Source: Saturnia japonica
Lineage: Eukaryota > Arthropoda > Insecta > Lepidoptera > Saturniidae
Length of the DNA: 64,000 nucleotides
NCBI GenBank assembly: GCA_033032175.1
Contig: CM065313.1
Location: 496,001 to 560,000 of the forward strand
Direction: 5' to 3'
Below the pieces are notes generated by a model. That model searched no databases. It worked only from the letters and a program-made list of their open reading frames with translations, and was not told where the DNA came from. Shown here piece by piece: positions 23,671 through 36,888 of this stretch. The position numbers were made by a program, and so were the translations under genes. How positions within the stretch are numbered: position 1 is the first letter of the stretch; each line of letters starts with the position of its first letter.

Positions 23671-24351
23671 AGCCAATTAAGCGCCCGAATCGATTCACCA
23701 TAACCAGTTTTTTTTTTATTTGTGCGGAACCCTTCTTTTTCTAAAATAAAAGTAGCCTAAGTTACTCCCTATAAATTCAGCTATTTACCAGTGAAGGTCC
23801 AGTCAAAATCGGTTCAACCGTTTCGGAGATTACCCGGAACAAACAGACAGACAGACAGACAAAAATTTAAAAAATGGGTGTTTTGTTATGGGTATCGTAT
23901 ATTCTTTCATATGCATATAATGATATTAATTTATAAAATGAAACAAAGACGTAATTGCGTTGATCTGTAAACACAGGATTTATTATATAAGCAATATTCA
24001 AAACAATTAACCAATTACATTTTCTCTTTTACAAAATATTCACTCACCTGTAAACACAGGAAACAACATTTAAAGCCTTTATATCAAGTATTTTTATATT
24101 CTAACAGTTATACAATATAAATTATTTTTATGAGAGTTTCCTATACACAAACATATCATTTTGTTTTAAAAAATATATGACGTCTCGTTCGACGTCACTT
24201 TTGACATCTAGTAACTTTCCATAGATAACGCAGAAGAAACAAAAATTTAAGAAAAACGCTCGTATATGAGTGTTTTCTTTACATGCATTTAGTAAAAAGC
24301 TGTTATTTTAACATTTACAAACAGACATTTCAATTTAATTAATTGTATAGA
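23671..24351 (+). repeat. 'Repeat A' copy 1, right part, with a further ~366-bp insert
   Basis: The part 23,671-23,916 continues repeat A (AGCGCCCGAATCGATTCACC, AAAATAAAAGTAGCCTAAG, GGAACAAACAGACAGAC). Compared with copy 2 there is then an extra segment at about 23,917-24,282. After it the copy resumes with ATGCATTTAGTAAAAAGC and ends AATTGTATAGATA near 24,351. ATGCAT is present on both sides of the extra segment and may be its target duplication. The insert contains two ACCTGTAAACACAGGA-like strings and was not identified. Confidence 0.65.
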
Positions 24352-26785
24352 TAATAGATATACTTGTAGTATACAGATAGGGGATGTAGTACAGTACATT
24401 TGTTGCTTATTGTTGTGAAGTTACGATTATTTAGTTTAATTAATAAAACTGTTGTTGTGTTAATTCGTCCGTGAGGTTGTACATGCCTACAGGCCCTGTC
24501 AGAATATCAGTGCTGCAGTGCTTACGCTTGTAGGCCTGCAGCATTATGCTGAGACAGGGACCTATTCGACCCCATGCAACAAACACTTCATTTATTGTGT
24601 CAATTTGTTTGTTTTGTTTTATATTTAAAAATGTATGTATTGTCGGATAAATGCTTTTTCTTTCTTTCTTTACTTGAATATATTGAAAAGTGATTGCATA
24701 GTAAAACTTAAAGCTTTTTCTATCCATGCATTTTCTACTCTATTATTTTACACTATAGTAATATATAAATTTAGTCTGTAGTACTGTAGTGGAAGTTCAC
24801 TTTTTTCACGTCCAATTAGAGCCACTACCAGAATTTTAAAATATAATAATTTTAGCTTTCCAACTGGCCGTGGCAATTGTTTTTGTGCTTTATTTAAAAA
24901 GAACAAGCTTTAAAACTGATTGCGTAATATTTTAAAATGGGCTGAATAAAACAAGAAAAGATTTTATAGCGTATTTTTTACCATTTTCAATTTAGAATAA
25001 TTGGATTTTGTCATAAGACATTTCTTGTTTGGTAGAAGTATTGAGCGCAACGAATGAAGAAATAACTCTGAATAGCGAAGTGAGGAACATTACGAACGAT
25101 CGAATATATTAAATTCTCAGTTATGAGTAATCTAAATCGAAAAAGGAGTAAAAAAAAACAGACAGGTATTCGTTTTTTTTGTGACTTTCTGTTAACATAC
25201 CTTTCTTCCTCTATGTACAGATTTTCTTCTTATAATGTTTTTCAAGTACTGAAGGCCACTTGCATTATATCATTTTCTGGAACATTTTAGCTGGTGCTCA
25301 CAACTTAAGCAGTGAGTTACCAATTGCTTTCCACTTAACCCTCTCGTTAAAAATTGTTGATGTGATTAATATTGAATACACTACATACATTTTGTAAAAC
25401 GGCAAACACATTGGAACTTCCTACTTGAGACTAAAATAATAACCGCAAAGATAAACGTCGGAGATAACATAAACCCGGCATAACATTACGCCTAATGGAA
25501 CCATTCCGGGGCACGAGTGCCTTGGGGCTTTTAAGGTCATATCGACAATGAAACATTTAACAACAGTAAACGTTGCCTTTGTTTCCTATACGCATTATTT
25601 TAAACTCGCTTTCTGTACAGACGGTTAAACACAAAATAATATTCGCCTATAAGTATCCCTGTGCTAGGCAAAAACCTTTTCCTAAGGTCACCATGCAAGC
25701 TCACGACGTCTTGGCGATTTTAAACGCAGATAAATAAACAGTTCTATATTTTTCTAAGATACAGTGATAAAATACATAGTACAAGTACATTTCTCAAGCA
25801 TTCAGGTTTCCTAAAAATGTTTTACTGCACCGTCAGCCAGTAGTGTTCGATACACCACTTGACCGCCACGGCAAGAGAACCATACTCAAAGAGAAACGCA
25901 TTCATATCAGAGGTCAATCACAGATAAGTTGCTAATTAGGACTAACATTGGATACCTCATGTACCAGTGCTTATTGTAAATTACACTCTTAATGTTGACA
26001 ATAAGACAAATTTTTACGATTATACTATTTCCATTTCTTTATTTTCTCGATGACAGTACTAATTTGTTAGTTGTAGTGTTGTTACCAAATAAGTAATGAT
26101 ATCGATCTGTTATATCCCTAAATTGCACCCTAACTTGCATACACCTCACTTTATCCTGCTTACTCTGCATTCCAATAGTGTATTTAGTTAGCTAGACTGT
26201 CCCTTCCTAGTTAGTCTCTATCCACCCTCTAACTGAGCTAGACGGCTGTGAAATCAATTAATTTCTTTTTTTAAAAACCTAATCCTAAAGAGGCTCATAA
26301 CAGATCGCATATTCAGATTCATCAGATATTGATTAAAATAAATAAATAAAGATTACCTGTCGTTATAATTATTTGGTTTCATTGTCGAGTACCTTTCTAT
26401 ACCTACTTATTATAAGACAACTTCGAAATTTTTGAAGATGTTGGCATTATCAATGAAGAATTAATACGTGTAACATCTTGTAATGAAATATTATATTAAT
26501 TAATAAATTTGTACAAAAGTATCCAGCAGTAGTTCAGTTTCTTACATTTTGTAAAAAAATATCGGGTCTGTTATCGTGTTACGTTTACCGATATAGCTCC
26601 ATTCCTATTAGTTTCTCCGACTCTGGTATAACCTTGTACGTGTGTAAACGTCATATTTTTATAAAATAATGCATACATAATGTAAAAAAGACACTCGTTC
26701 AAATTTTCACAGGAGCTGTCATCGAGAAAATAAAGAAATGGAAATGGTATAGCATTTCTATGTGCTGAAAATCATATCCATTTAG
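24352..26785. other. Unannotated stretch
   Basis: A minus-strand frame of 95 codons (24,440-24,727) shows no known motif. The segment 24,500-24,560 has GC-richer partly palindromic sequence (CTGCAG, TAGGCCTGCAGC). No exon, RNA gene or mobile element is recognised. Confidence 0.35.
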
Positions 26786-26786
26786 C

Positions 26787-26827
<41 letters not shown>
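26786..26827. repeat. TA dinucleotide microsatellite
   Basis: About 40 bases of uninterrupted TA, immediately upstream of the LINE fragment at 26,846. Confidence 0.9.
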
Positions 26828-26845
26828 GTATTTATAATATACAGA

Positions 26846-27140
26846 AAAACTTATGAAACCAGTGACAAAGAAATTAAGTAGTAATGGTTTAGCATGGTAT
26901 GGGTATGTCATGACGAGGGATGAAAGTCATACAACTAGAGGAGTATTAAGTAGAAGGTGGACATATAAAGGAGTAGAGGAAAGGTATGGATGGATTGGGT
27001 AAGGAATGTGATATGTTCATAAAAGGTGTAAATACTGAGATGAAAGTTGAACTCTGAAATGACAGAGTGGAAGAAGAAAATATGTTTTGTCGACCCTACT
27101 TCAGTAAGATAAGTGCAAAAAGAGGAAGAATAAACTAATG
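26846..27140 (+). pseudogene. 3' fragment of an RTE-like LINE
   Basis: The plus strand reads LAWYGYVMTRDESH, TRGVLS and YKGVEERYGWIG, then after shifts EWKKKICFVDPTS and an AAGAGGAAGAA tail. This is the usual order at the C-terminus of lepidopteran LINE ORF2 (RWYGHV-RRDE, GRGRPKKRWMD, W-KKT--ADPTS). Only about 95 codons survive, with stops. Confidence 0.6.
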
Positions 27141-29515
27141 AAAAAAAAATGTAAGATATATTTGTAGATAGATTTAGAAGCCATATTCACTCGGCAGTGA
27201 TCTATGAAATAGATTAAACTAAAACAAATGCTGGTAGTAGACAAAGTATGAAGTGCACGGTATCGCCGCAGTTTCTTAAAGACCATAAATCTAACGAGAA
27301 CGAAAAAGAGATTTGTAAGGTAAGAGATAAGTAGTAATTTATTCTTTATATCTACCACAGAAGAGAAATGCCTGATTATGTATTGATAGATAAGTTATCT
27401 TTAACTGCTTTTGGAGTTCTGAAAGCAACACTTTTATGCCTACGTAAGCTCGTCCCGTTTTATAAACCATAAAGAGAGTTTAAAAAATTATGTTTATTAT
27501 GAACATTAAATATCGAAATTCTACCCCTAGTTAAGACGTGGATAATGCGTAGGGATTATTTAGTGTTGTTCGACGTCGCGTTATCGACGCCCGGGATACG
27601 TCATTACTTATCGCCGCAAGCCATTCTCGGGTCCTCGTAAAGGTCCTTTAGGAGCGAGGGCGTAACGCTACATCTACTTTATGATATTATGGTCATTTAT
27701 CAACGTATTTATTTAAGGCTTGCGGTCCGATTACAGATTGATAGCTTTCGACATCAGTTTGACAACTTTAAGCATTTGTAATGGTTTGATTCGAAGATGC
27801 AATGTTAAGTTAAACACTTAAGTTCATTGTATAATATTTACTGTCCATTTTTATATATCTTACGAGTTCTTTCTTATATTTCATCGATTCAACACTTTTA
27901 TGGTTCATTGTCTTTGATCTATAGTCGCAAAACCATTATTTAATTGGGGGTATGGTAGCTAAACCCATGAGTTAATCTAATGTAGCTTAATTTATTTTAT
28001 TTGATTTCTCTTGCTTTATCACACGAAAATCACTCGTTAAATATCTTTAAAGTTATTGTTGGGTTAAAGTGAAAACTGTATTACGTGGTGGAACCCTTAA
28101 GGGCTTGTGTAGATGGTGCCGCGGACACGCTGCCATGGCGCTTCTGCACTTTTATGCTGTGTACACGCACCGCCACCGCTCCTGAACACCCATGAAAACA
28201 AATGAAAACCCATTTTCATCTACTTAAAAATTGAATGAAATTTCTCAGCTAGTTCGCTGTTCACGAGCTCGCTCTTTTCTTCTCTATCAGATGTTAATAC
28301 AATTTAATAACCTATTGTCTAGAAGAAGCACCAAAGATTCCTTAAGAATTTTAGAACAATTCCTCCAAAAATGTTTCCTCCGTTATCAAGAACAAGCTTC
28401 GACAAAAGACGAGATTATTATTTGAAACTCTAAAAGATATTTCTCGATAGAACTTTTAGAGCACTTCGATTTGTCGACGAAAGCGTTTTCAATGGCCGCT
28501 GTTACAATGCGACCGGCTGCTATCCAAGATAGCGGACTTGTAACTGAATTTTGCTTTAACAAAGCTCCCCACATTTTCTATAAGAATATTTATTTAATGT
28601 CGTTGTGAATGTAAAAATGGAGCACTGAGTGAATTACGTAAAGTGATGAACTCTAAAGAATTGATCGCAGAAAAATATGTACAAAAATATTTAATACAAC
28701 AAGCGTTTATTTGCCTACAAACATCGCGAACAATTTGTGTTATATTTGTATTACTAGAGTCTCTTTTAAATTCTCCTCTGTTGATGCTATTCTCTGAATA
28801 TCTTCAAGTAATGTACAATGGCTGTAAAAGTTCACAGTTTGGAATTAAGAGACATTCCCTTTCATTAAGTGCTCTACCTATGGGTGATTACTAAAATGTA
28901 TCAGATCTAAAGAAATTTTTTGTTGAATATCCAGTGTATACAAACAATACATGTATTTAAATTTGTCTAAACATTGTGTTTATAATAAAATCATTTCAAT
29001 TTTATTTGATTGATGTAGGCGTTACTTTGCAGTATAACTACCTACTTTACCAAATTTTAATTTAAATTTTCAACTGTAGCTTCGGAGGAGTTAACATCGA
29101 TCTGAGGATACCTCGTTGAGGGGCGAAACACTTGTAACTGATTGTGGCGGAAGTAGCAAAGAAAATTTGGATAAAGTAATTAGAATATTATGAAAATACA
29201 ACCCTTTTTAATAGTTACATTTGAAATATAGCTGATCGAGCGAGACACAAATCGACCTTGGTCCGGGTAAGTGATTTCACAAGCCACCGCTATCAATCTC
29301 GAATCACGTCGGAAACTCGACGAAATTGTGACATTTTACTTTCCTGCTAAATTTACAGCATCAACGTGATGGAACTAACTCATTACTTGATAAAATATTT
29401 AGTATGACAACAAAATTGACAATATGATATCCTGAGATAAATAATCCATACAAGCTACGTGACGATACAATTTCAATGCAGTAATTTGATGTTAAATATT
29501 TGGATATTTATAAAT
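27141..29515. other. Unannotated stretch with two GC-richer patches
   Basis: GC-richer patches at about 27,570-27,680 and 28,090-28,195 were not recognised; they could be conserved non-coding DNA. Plus-strand frames of 64 and 83 codons at 28,231-28,425 and 28,643-28,894 show no motif. Confidence 0.35.
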
Positions 29516-29869
29516 ACTAGCGGTCGCCCAATGATCGAAATTCAACCAGCGAGTTTTTAATCATAGACTATTTTTTGTTTGACATTTGTAGTATGAACCT
29601 AAATAATGGATATTATATCACTTGCTGTCACTTTTCATTGTGTGACAATGTCAATAGTTTGGGGGTCTAAGTTCAATGGCACTCGTCGGGTTAAGATTCG
29701 CAGTATTAATTTATTTTATTTAATATATTAGTAACAGATATTATAGATAAATTTTAACTTACTGCATTCCTTCTCCATATAAACTTTGGCCAAGTCATGG
29801 CCAAATCTGTTTTCCGTGCACATAATACGCTTAAAAAGGGGTAGAAAGCTTTTGCTTCACGTATTAATT
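29516..29869 (+). repeat. 'Repeat B' copy 1
   Basis: Starts ACTAGCGGTCGCCCA and ends CTTCACGTATTAATT. Shared blocks with the four other copies are CATAGACTATTTT, TGACATTTG-AGTATGA, GGGGGTCTAAGTTCAATGG, ATATATTAGTAACAGATAT and CTCCATATAAACTTT. About 354 bp. This copy carries a small insertion in the last third. Confidence 0.8.
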
Positions 29870-30284
29870 ATATAGAAGATACTAGCTAGCCTAGTAGACT
29901 TTATTCTGCGTTTTATGTTAGTTAATAGCTAGACTACAGCGTCACCTATTAGATATAAAATATTATGTTAATATGAGCTCAGTCGGTTAACTCATTCAGA
30001 ATTTACATGATCACTAAACATAAGCACACAAGATTTTTAAATATAAAGATTTATATATAAGATCAACTTTATGGGTATAATTCTTTTATAGTAACAGAAC
30101 ACGTTATACTCAAACTAACATAATTTACAAATTTCAGACGTCCTGCAGGACAATAACTTAACTTAGCCAACAACTTAGCCCTTTACTTACTTAGCCCCTT
30201 TATGATTTAGTTAATTTATAGTTTGTTTTGTATAACCACGTTTTAATGAATTAATAACTTAGGTATATTTTGTTTAATCTATAC
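29870..30284. other. Unannotated AT-rich stretch
   Basis: Nothing recognised; AT-rich sequence between repeat B copy 1 and the next dispersed repeat. Confidence 0.3.
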
Positions 30285-30700
30285 TAATTATAAAGCTGAG
30301 GAGTTTGTTTGTTTGGTTGAAGGTGCTATTCTCAGAAACTACTAGTTAAAATGGAAAAGTGCTTCAGTTTTGGATAGCCCATTTATCGGGAAGGCTATAG
30401 GCTATATAACATCACGCTACGACTAATAGGAGCGGAGCATCAATGAAAAATGTTGCAAAAAAGGGGGAAATTTATTCCTTTTGAGACCTTCCACTGCATG
30501 CGCTGCGTAAATGGTAAAAGTTACGCAACAACCGCGTATGATAAAATTGTTACTATTAAAAAGTTCTAAAAAATATATTCACGATAGCATATGTGTATCT
30601 TTTAAGATTTACTAAATATAAACTTTTTTATGGTAATAAAATATCTTCTATAATTATTTGCGAAGGTGTTTTTATATACATGGTATGAATCCAAATTGAA
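30285..30700 (+). repeat. Dispersed lepidopteran-type repeat
   Basis: GAGTTTGTTTGTTTGG, then TCTCAGAAACTACTAG, GATAGCCCATTTATCG, GGCTATAGGCTATATAACA, GGAGCGGAGCA and GCTGCGTAAATGGTAAAAG occur in this order. From memory this is a very common dispersed repeat in insect, especially lepidopteran, genomes. There is one copy in the window, non-coding. The right border is uncertain. Confidence 0.5.
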
Positions 30701-33700
30701 ATAAATACGTTATTCCGCACAAGTATTTAATTTTGCACAAAATTGCCTTTTACAGTAATTTATTTAAATCTTTAGAGATGTACCAGTTTTAAAATAACTC
30801 CGCAGCAAAATAATGATCAAGTACCGCGCGCGCATTTGTAATAAATATATAAAATAGCAATGATGGTCCAGTGGTAGTGTGCACAATGCCAAAATGTGTA
30901 CAGCTTTCAACTGTACCTATACTACTTTAAATTTCACGGAATCATAGTTATCTATATTTCTATATGTTTCGAAGTTATTCAAACCCATATCAATAGAGGT
31001 ATTGTCCGAACATCTACCACGGAGCCAACATCTATTAAATTCATACCAGTTCGTTCATAATTCGCGCATGATATTTTCTAGATAAAACCTTCTAAATCTC
31101 TTCCTCGAATTAAAAACTCTATTTTTAAAGATCTCTAGGTGGAAGGTAGTTACTTTTGTGAACCGCTTCGTATTGATATCAAAACCAGTTCACAATTCAA
31201 CAATAATCATGACAAAATACTCGATACATTTGATAAAAAACTAATCCATAATATTTCATGAAATAAAACTTGCGTCTCGTTACAAGTAACTCATGAAGCC
31301 GAACTCTAATCTAAAAGATGGTTCGTGTTCAGTGAACTGAATAACCGGTTACACGATAGCATAAGCTGTTCACACAATAGCACGCATTCGCTTAGCGAAC
31401 AATCCGGATTTTCGCAAATATGTACAAACTAGTGGTCTATTATTCAACGTCCCAACAATTTTTATTTTTATTGTGACTTCTTTACGATTTTATTTTCATA
31501 AATGAAAGGAGACGGGTATTTCTGGACTCAGAATTTAATTAGTTGAAATACTGTTTATATTATCTAGTATATTTTTGTTTTTAAAATCGTACAATATCAT
31601 TAAAATTCACAAACAACAAAATAAGTAAACTAATAACTTTAAAGGGTAATAATAAACATAACCCTATTTTAATATTAATCCTACTTTAAAAATAGTTTAC
31701 TTGAAATTTATTACGTAACTTCGCTTTCACGAAATATCCGAAATCCCTGCTTTTAAATTGCAAAAAATCCCCTTTTTCAGTGACTGTTTCATATTTATAC
31801 ATCTTTTTTTTTATCCAGGCCCTTAAATGTATGAAAGAGTACCTGTCTCCTTTGCTACTAACTCAAATTGAGAGGGTTTATTTTCTGCGAAATCTACCTG
31901 AGATATTATTTTTAGTTTTATTTTCTTGGTAGTTTATTCCACTCACTTTTATAATATTCAGGTGTTTTGGTTTTAACGATACATCAAAGTTTTTGTAAGT
32001 GATAATAATGTGATACAAAATTATCAATGGAAACCCCCAGTGAGGTTTATTTCTAAATTTTGTCGCTAGGACGAATGTTTTTGGAACTTTTTGTACGATA
32101 GACGTGTATGATCAATCTCTTTTGGAGCCTCAATTGAATAAAGTTTTGATTTGAGTTACCTTACCCCATCCGAAGTTACAGAAGGGCGCGGTTGTGTCCT
32201 CACTGAGCTAGTTCTCCAAGTGTCAGAAAGGAGATCCTTTAATATTCAAATTAAAAACTATAACTAGTAAATATTTGTAACATAAGCAGACTATTCAAAT
32301 TATTCAGTACTATACATTTGCCAAACAATATTTAAAACAATTGTTTTGGAATTCAAATTCCGTATATTAATTTTATCAGGTTGACCAAACCAACAATCTA
32401 TGTGAAAGTTTGTTATTTGGAAATAAATTTGCTCTCTACTTGTATCAAAATAAAGAAACCTAAAACAACACGATAGGGTGATTAACATACAAAAGGTGAA
32501 ATATAAATTGGTTTCTGAAAACACAAGCTCAGAAAGGAATGTTTAATAGGATGGCAATAATAGTATGCTAATCAAGTTTTCAAAGCACACGAATACCATT
32601 AAATCGGTATTAAATTATAAACAAAATTGTTTCATGTTGTTAACTAAAGGCCAGCTGTTGTAACAACTTCAATTAATTCAACCATTAAAATATTACATTT
32701 GAAATAATGATCAATTATCAAGTGAAACCACATTAATTATATTCTACTAGCGACGGTTTGCTTTTATACTGACCGAATGATATTGCCAATTAACAAATTA
32801 TTAGAAGAGCCATGGTACATAAAATTAGTTTTAAATATGCATTAATTTTTTCATAAAGACGAAGGCAGAAAGATAAATTATTATCAGTTTCAGTCCATAT
32901 AATACTGAGTATCAGGTGTCGTGGAAACATTTCCAATCATAATAAAGACTGGAAAAAATAAAAATTCATCAAATTTTCCTTTCCCTAAAGTAGCACGCCG
33001 TCATCGCTATACTGTAATAAATCAAAAGTGACATCTTGAAGAATTTGAAATGACAGCCTTTTGCAATACTCCAATACTATGGTGTGACATTTTCCATAAG
33101 TAGTTTACTTCTTGGAGCATTCATAAAAAGCTTAAAAAATAATCAAGCTGTATTTCTGTTGCGACTGAAATAATAATTAAAGTATTTATTCAAGCTTATG
33201 ATTTTTAACGTTGATTGAGTACTTGAGAATTCTACCTATTTCTTGTTACCATGTTCTGACGTTTGATCGATAGAGTTACCTGTCGACGTTTCTAGAATAT
33301 TTATTACAAAACATTACTAAATGTACCTTACATAATTTAATAAACAAGGAAATTTTACGTAGTATATATTATATTTATAAAAGTTTATACGTCTAATAAA
33401 TAATTTTTTTTCAGATATCTTTTTTAGCTTCTGCAGAATGTCTATTGCTTTTGTTGGTTATTGAGTGTTTAACGAAGCATTACATAAATCGCATTAATTA
33501 TATGACATTTCACTTTAATCCTCGATATGGTCGACGTTTCCAATTGTAGGATCTCATATTTCCATTTAAAAGTGAATTACTACACTTAGCTACCATCAAC
33601 AACGGTTCTTATAAATATAACCGAGAAAGCCTTTAAAGTCGCAAATGGACAAAAAGGCTTGGCCGCCGTCCATTGTGCTGCTAAATCCATTATTGTGGGA

Positions 33701-34349
33701 CTCTATTGTGGAGCAACTGACTCACAATGGCATGATTATTGCAAATAACAAGATTTGTCGCAAACCACTACCGTATGAAACGTGATCACTCACTGTATTT
33801 TAACTTCGCAACTAACACATGTTAGTTAAAGTTTTATTCGAATCATTTCTTTATTAACTTTAATTTTGTTATTTAATAAAATGCGTTATCCTGTAGATTT
33901 GTTTCTAAGATTTATTATAATGTTCCACAATATGTTATACTGTTATTACTCTCATGTTTAAAATATTTTTCCAAGTTTATGTATAATACAGCTTTTAAAA
34001 TCAGCCTCTATTCTGGGGTTAGCTCAGTTATATACTTATATTATATATATATTAACTTAACATACAAACATAGTTTTCACAATCAATTAAGGAAATTAAT
34101 GTAGAATTATTTTGTCAAATTGTTCACTTTGTAAGAATTTTCAACATGTTGTTATTTTTAACCATGCTTTAAGCAATTATGATTTAAAAAAATCATCTAT
34201 GTACGTAGTTTCGAGAATGAGGTCAATCATCGAATTCAACTCAGTTGGGAAGTATTCGGTCAACTATTTAACATCTTCTAGTCCAAGATAGTAGATCTTC
34301 TAGTACAGTGTTTCCAGCGAAAGTCTTTGACCAGTGTGTGTTGCCAGTG
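30701..34349. other. Unannotated AT-rich stretch
   Basis: No gene or complete element recognised. A tRNA-like A-box string (GGTCCAGTGGTAG, about 30,868) has no convincing B box. A 74-codon minus frame at 32,300-32,524 has no motif. A GC-richer patch lies at about 33,650-33,740. Confidence 0.35.
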
Positions 34350-35045
34350 ATTACATCTATCTATCTATCTATGAGCCTCTTAAGAAAACTCAACGTCACT
34401 TAAAGGGCAATGAAGAGGCATGCTTGGAGTTTCTCAACGTGATTTAATCAGAAATGAGAAGATCAGCAAGAGAACCAAAGTCACCGACATAGCTCTAAAA
34501 ATAGCTAGACTTAAGTGACAGAAAGCGAGCCACGTAGCTCGCAGAACGGATGGTCGATGGGAGCTTACGAGTTCTCGAGTGGCGGCCACATACTGGAAGA
34601 TGCAGTGTGGACAGAGCCGCCACGAGGTAGTCCGACGACCTTGTAAAGGTTGCGGGAAGCCTCTGGATGAGGATTGCAAAGGACCAGTAGTTGTGACGAT
34701 TTCCGCGGAAGGCCTATGTTGGATATATCACAATTACTCACCAGTTTTGATAAGGTCAGAGTCAGGATACTTGGATTTTACCAGATTCACAGTTTTTTTT
34801 TAATTTTTTGAATTTTATACCAGCAACGATGTTTGAGCCGATGCGCGCGTGAGGAAAAAAGAAGTTGGAATAGGAAGGGTTTGGTGGATGAAAGGGGCAC
34901 CAAAAACGGTTGCAACTGCGTTTCTCCAATCAATTTGGCCCTTTATTGAAATGTTCATTTCAATCCGTTTTATACAGACTTTGACTGTACAGCCTATGCC
35001 CAGCAATGGTCGTCTTTCGGCCTGAACTGATGATGATATGTACCA
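34350..35045 (+). pseudogene. 3' fragment of an RTE-like LINE
   Basis: Spread over three frames the plus strand gives the ORF2 C-terminal order: KRTKVTDIALKIARLK, ASHVARRTDGRWE, LEWRPHTGR, then SDDLVKVAGSLWMRIAKDQ. Further on, AQQWSSFGLN-like and repeated GATGATGATATG near 35,020-35,040 match the common end of these elements. A segment at 34,770-34,950 does not align and may be an insertion. It is related to the element at 19,668-23,670 but not a close copy. Confidence 0.6.
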
Positions 35046-35399
35046 GTTACCATTCAGACCTCCAACGGTAATTTTCTTCATTAAACAGTAAATGAAAATC
35101 TAAATAATTTAGGTAAAACATATTTTCGCTCTTTCTTATAGATACAGTAATTTCACAATGTCTTACAAATTTTTGTCATCTTTAAAAGTCAACAATGCCT
35201 ATGGAAACCTTTGTCATTCCTTCAAAATGTGAGCATTCAGTTTTTGATAACAACTAAGTGAGTATTCCCTAATGATTTTTTATTAAAAAGAGTGGAGGTT
35301 GCGTCTTTTATATATTATATTACAGATACCTAGAATAATATAAAAATTTGAATAGTTTACAGTTCGTCCCTATTGATAATAATGATATTTCATATACAA
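35046..35399. other. Unannotated AT-rich stretch
   Basis: Nothing recognised between two LINE fragments. Confidence 0.3.
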
Positions 35400-36555
35400 G
35401 GGTCTGTTTTATACAATTGATTCAATTTTATACAAAGTGATGAGGAATGAGTTGTGGTTGGCATTGTCTAGGCATGGGGTTGGCGGGGATCTGATACAAG
35501 CAATGAAATCTCTCTATTAGGATTCCAGTGCTTATGTTAGAATAAATGGAGCATACACTGAATCGTTTGATATCCAAAAGAGTGTCAGACAGGGATGTGT
35601 AGCGTCTCTATGGCTGTTCAACCTATTCATGGATAATTGTCTAACAGATTTGAAAGAAAGTGATTGTGGAATGAGAATGAACGAGTTACTTGTCAAATGT
35701 CTTCTTTACGCTAATGATCAAGTTTTACTTCCATCGTCGGCCAAGGATTTGCAAGCGATGGTGACTATTATGAATTAGGCTTTGGAAAGAAAGAGAATGA
35801 AAGTAAATGCAAAGAAGACGAAAGTTTTGGTGTTTGAAAAGAAAGAAAACTTGACAGAAGTATGTGTCCGGATTGATGAGGATGAACTGGAGCAAATAAG
35901 TGAGTTTGTATACTTGGGATCGATGTTTACCAGGGATGGAAAGTGTGAGAGAGATATAGGAAGGAGAGTAAATGCCGGTAATATGGTGAATGGGGTGTTA
36001 CACTCCTTTATAAGCAGCCAGAGTATTTCTATGAAAGCTCGTTTGGCAGTCCATGGAGGAGTGTTGGTTTCAACTCTCACGTACAGAAGTGAAAGCTGGG
36101 TGTGGCAGAAAAATCATGAAAGTAAAATAAATGCAGTAGAAATGAGAGCGCTAAGAGGTATGTTAGGAGTGAAATTGAGTGACAGGATAAGAAATAGTGT
36201 GATAAGAGAGCTTTGTGGTGTGAAAGAAGATATAGTCACACGGATTGAGAAAGGAATGCTTAGATTGTTTGGGCATGTTGAGTGGATGAATTTAAGAGGA
36301 ATGACTAAACAAATTTATGATGCGAGTGTGAAAGGAATCGTTGGAAGAGGAAAGCCTAGACGAACATTTATCGATCAAATCGGAGACGTTCTGAAGAAAG
36401 GAAAGGTCAAGAGTACTCTAAACCGACGAGCATGCATGAAAAGATTAATGAATGTCGAAGAAGCGAAAGAGGTATGCCAGGATCGTAGCAGGTGGAAGGA
36501 CGTGGTCTCTGCCAACCCCGTTGGGAAATAGGCGTGATTTATGTATGTATGCAAT
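35400..36555 (+). pseudogene. 5'-truncated LINE reverse transcriptase with open C-terminal half
   Basis: From 35,400 the frame reads the RT palm and thumb: ELWLALSRHGVGGDLIQAMKSLY, a stop, then VRQGCVASLWLFNLFMD and the catalytic block altered to YANDQV instead of YADDQV. After a stop at 35,776 the remainder (35,782-36,531) is open for 249 codons: KVNAKKTKVLVFEK, ISEFVYLGSMFTRDG, RRVNAGN-VNG, YRSESWVWQK, EMRALRGMLG, LRLFGHVEWM, GRGKPRRTFIDQIG and a terminal VSANPVGK. This order is typical of a widespread lepidopteran LINE whose tail is TATG repeats; here TTATGTATGTATG follows the stop. The catalytic change and stops show it is dead. Clade not fixed. Confidence 0.7.
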
Positions 36556-36888
36556 AACATATTACGGCTTTCGGAGATGAAAATTAGAAACTGCAAATCT
36601 TTCATAAATGTGCGCGTTACAGCATTGAAGCTATTGATAACGGTTGCGGAGACCTTTGATGGTGCAATAACCACTTTAAATGGTTACTGGAGTCCTACGT
36701 GTACTTAAACTGGCATATTTATATTCACTACGACATATGACTATTTATATTATTATTTACATAACCCTTATATCTCACACAAGTTTCAAAATGAGATTTA
36801 AACATGAATAGAGTGAACACTACTTAAGGTAGTCTATGATCAATAAAATTAGAAACGCACGTAATTTACTTAAGAAAATAATGATAGC
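36552..36888. other. Unannotated stretch
   Basis: Nothing recognised. At 36,888-36,900 a tRNA A-box-like string (TAGCTTAGTGGTAG) lacks a clear B box. Confidence 0.3.

Noticed and set aside
24440..24727. 95-codon minus frame as a gene
   Set aside because: No recognised motif and no promoter or splice signals; partly palindromic sequence inside.
26699..26911. 70-codon minus frame with a YI repeat
   Set aside because: Again a reading of a TA microsatellite.
28231..28425. Exon with acceptor TTTTCTTCTCTATCAG at 28,272-28,288
   Set aside because: The pyrimidine tract is good, but the following frame is AT-rich without motif and there is no matching donor.
30860..30920. SINE with A box GGTCCAGTGGTAG
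   Set aside because: No convincing B box at the right spacing.
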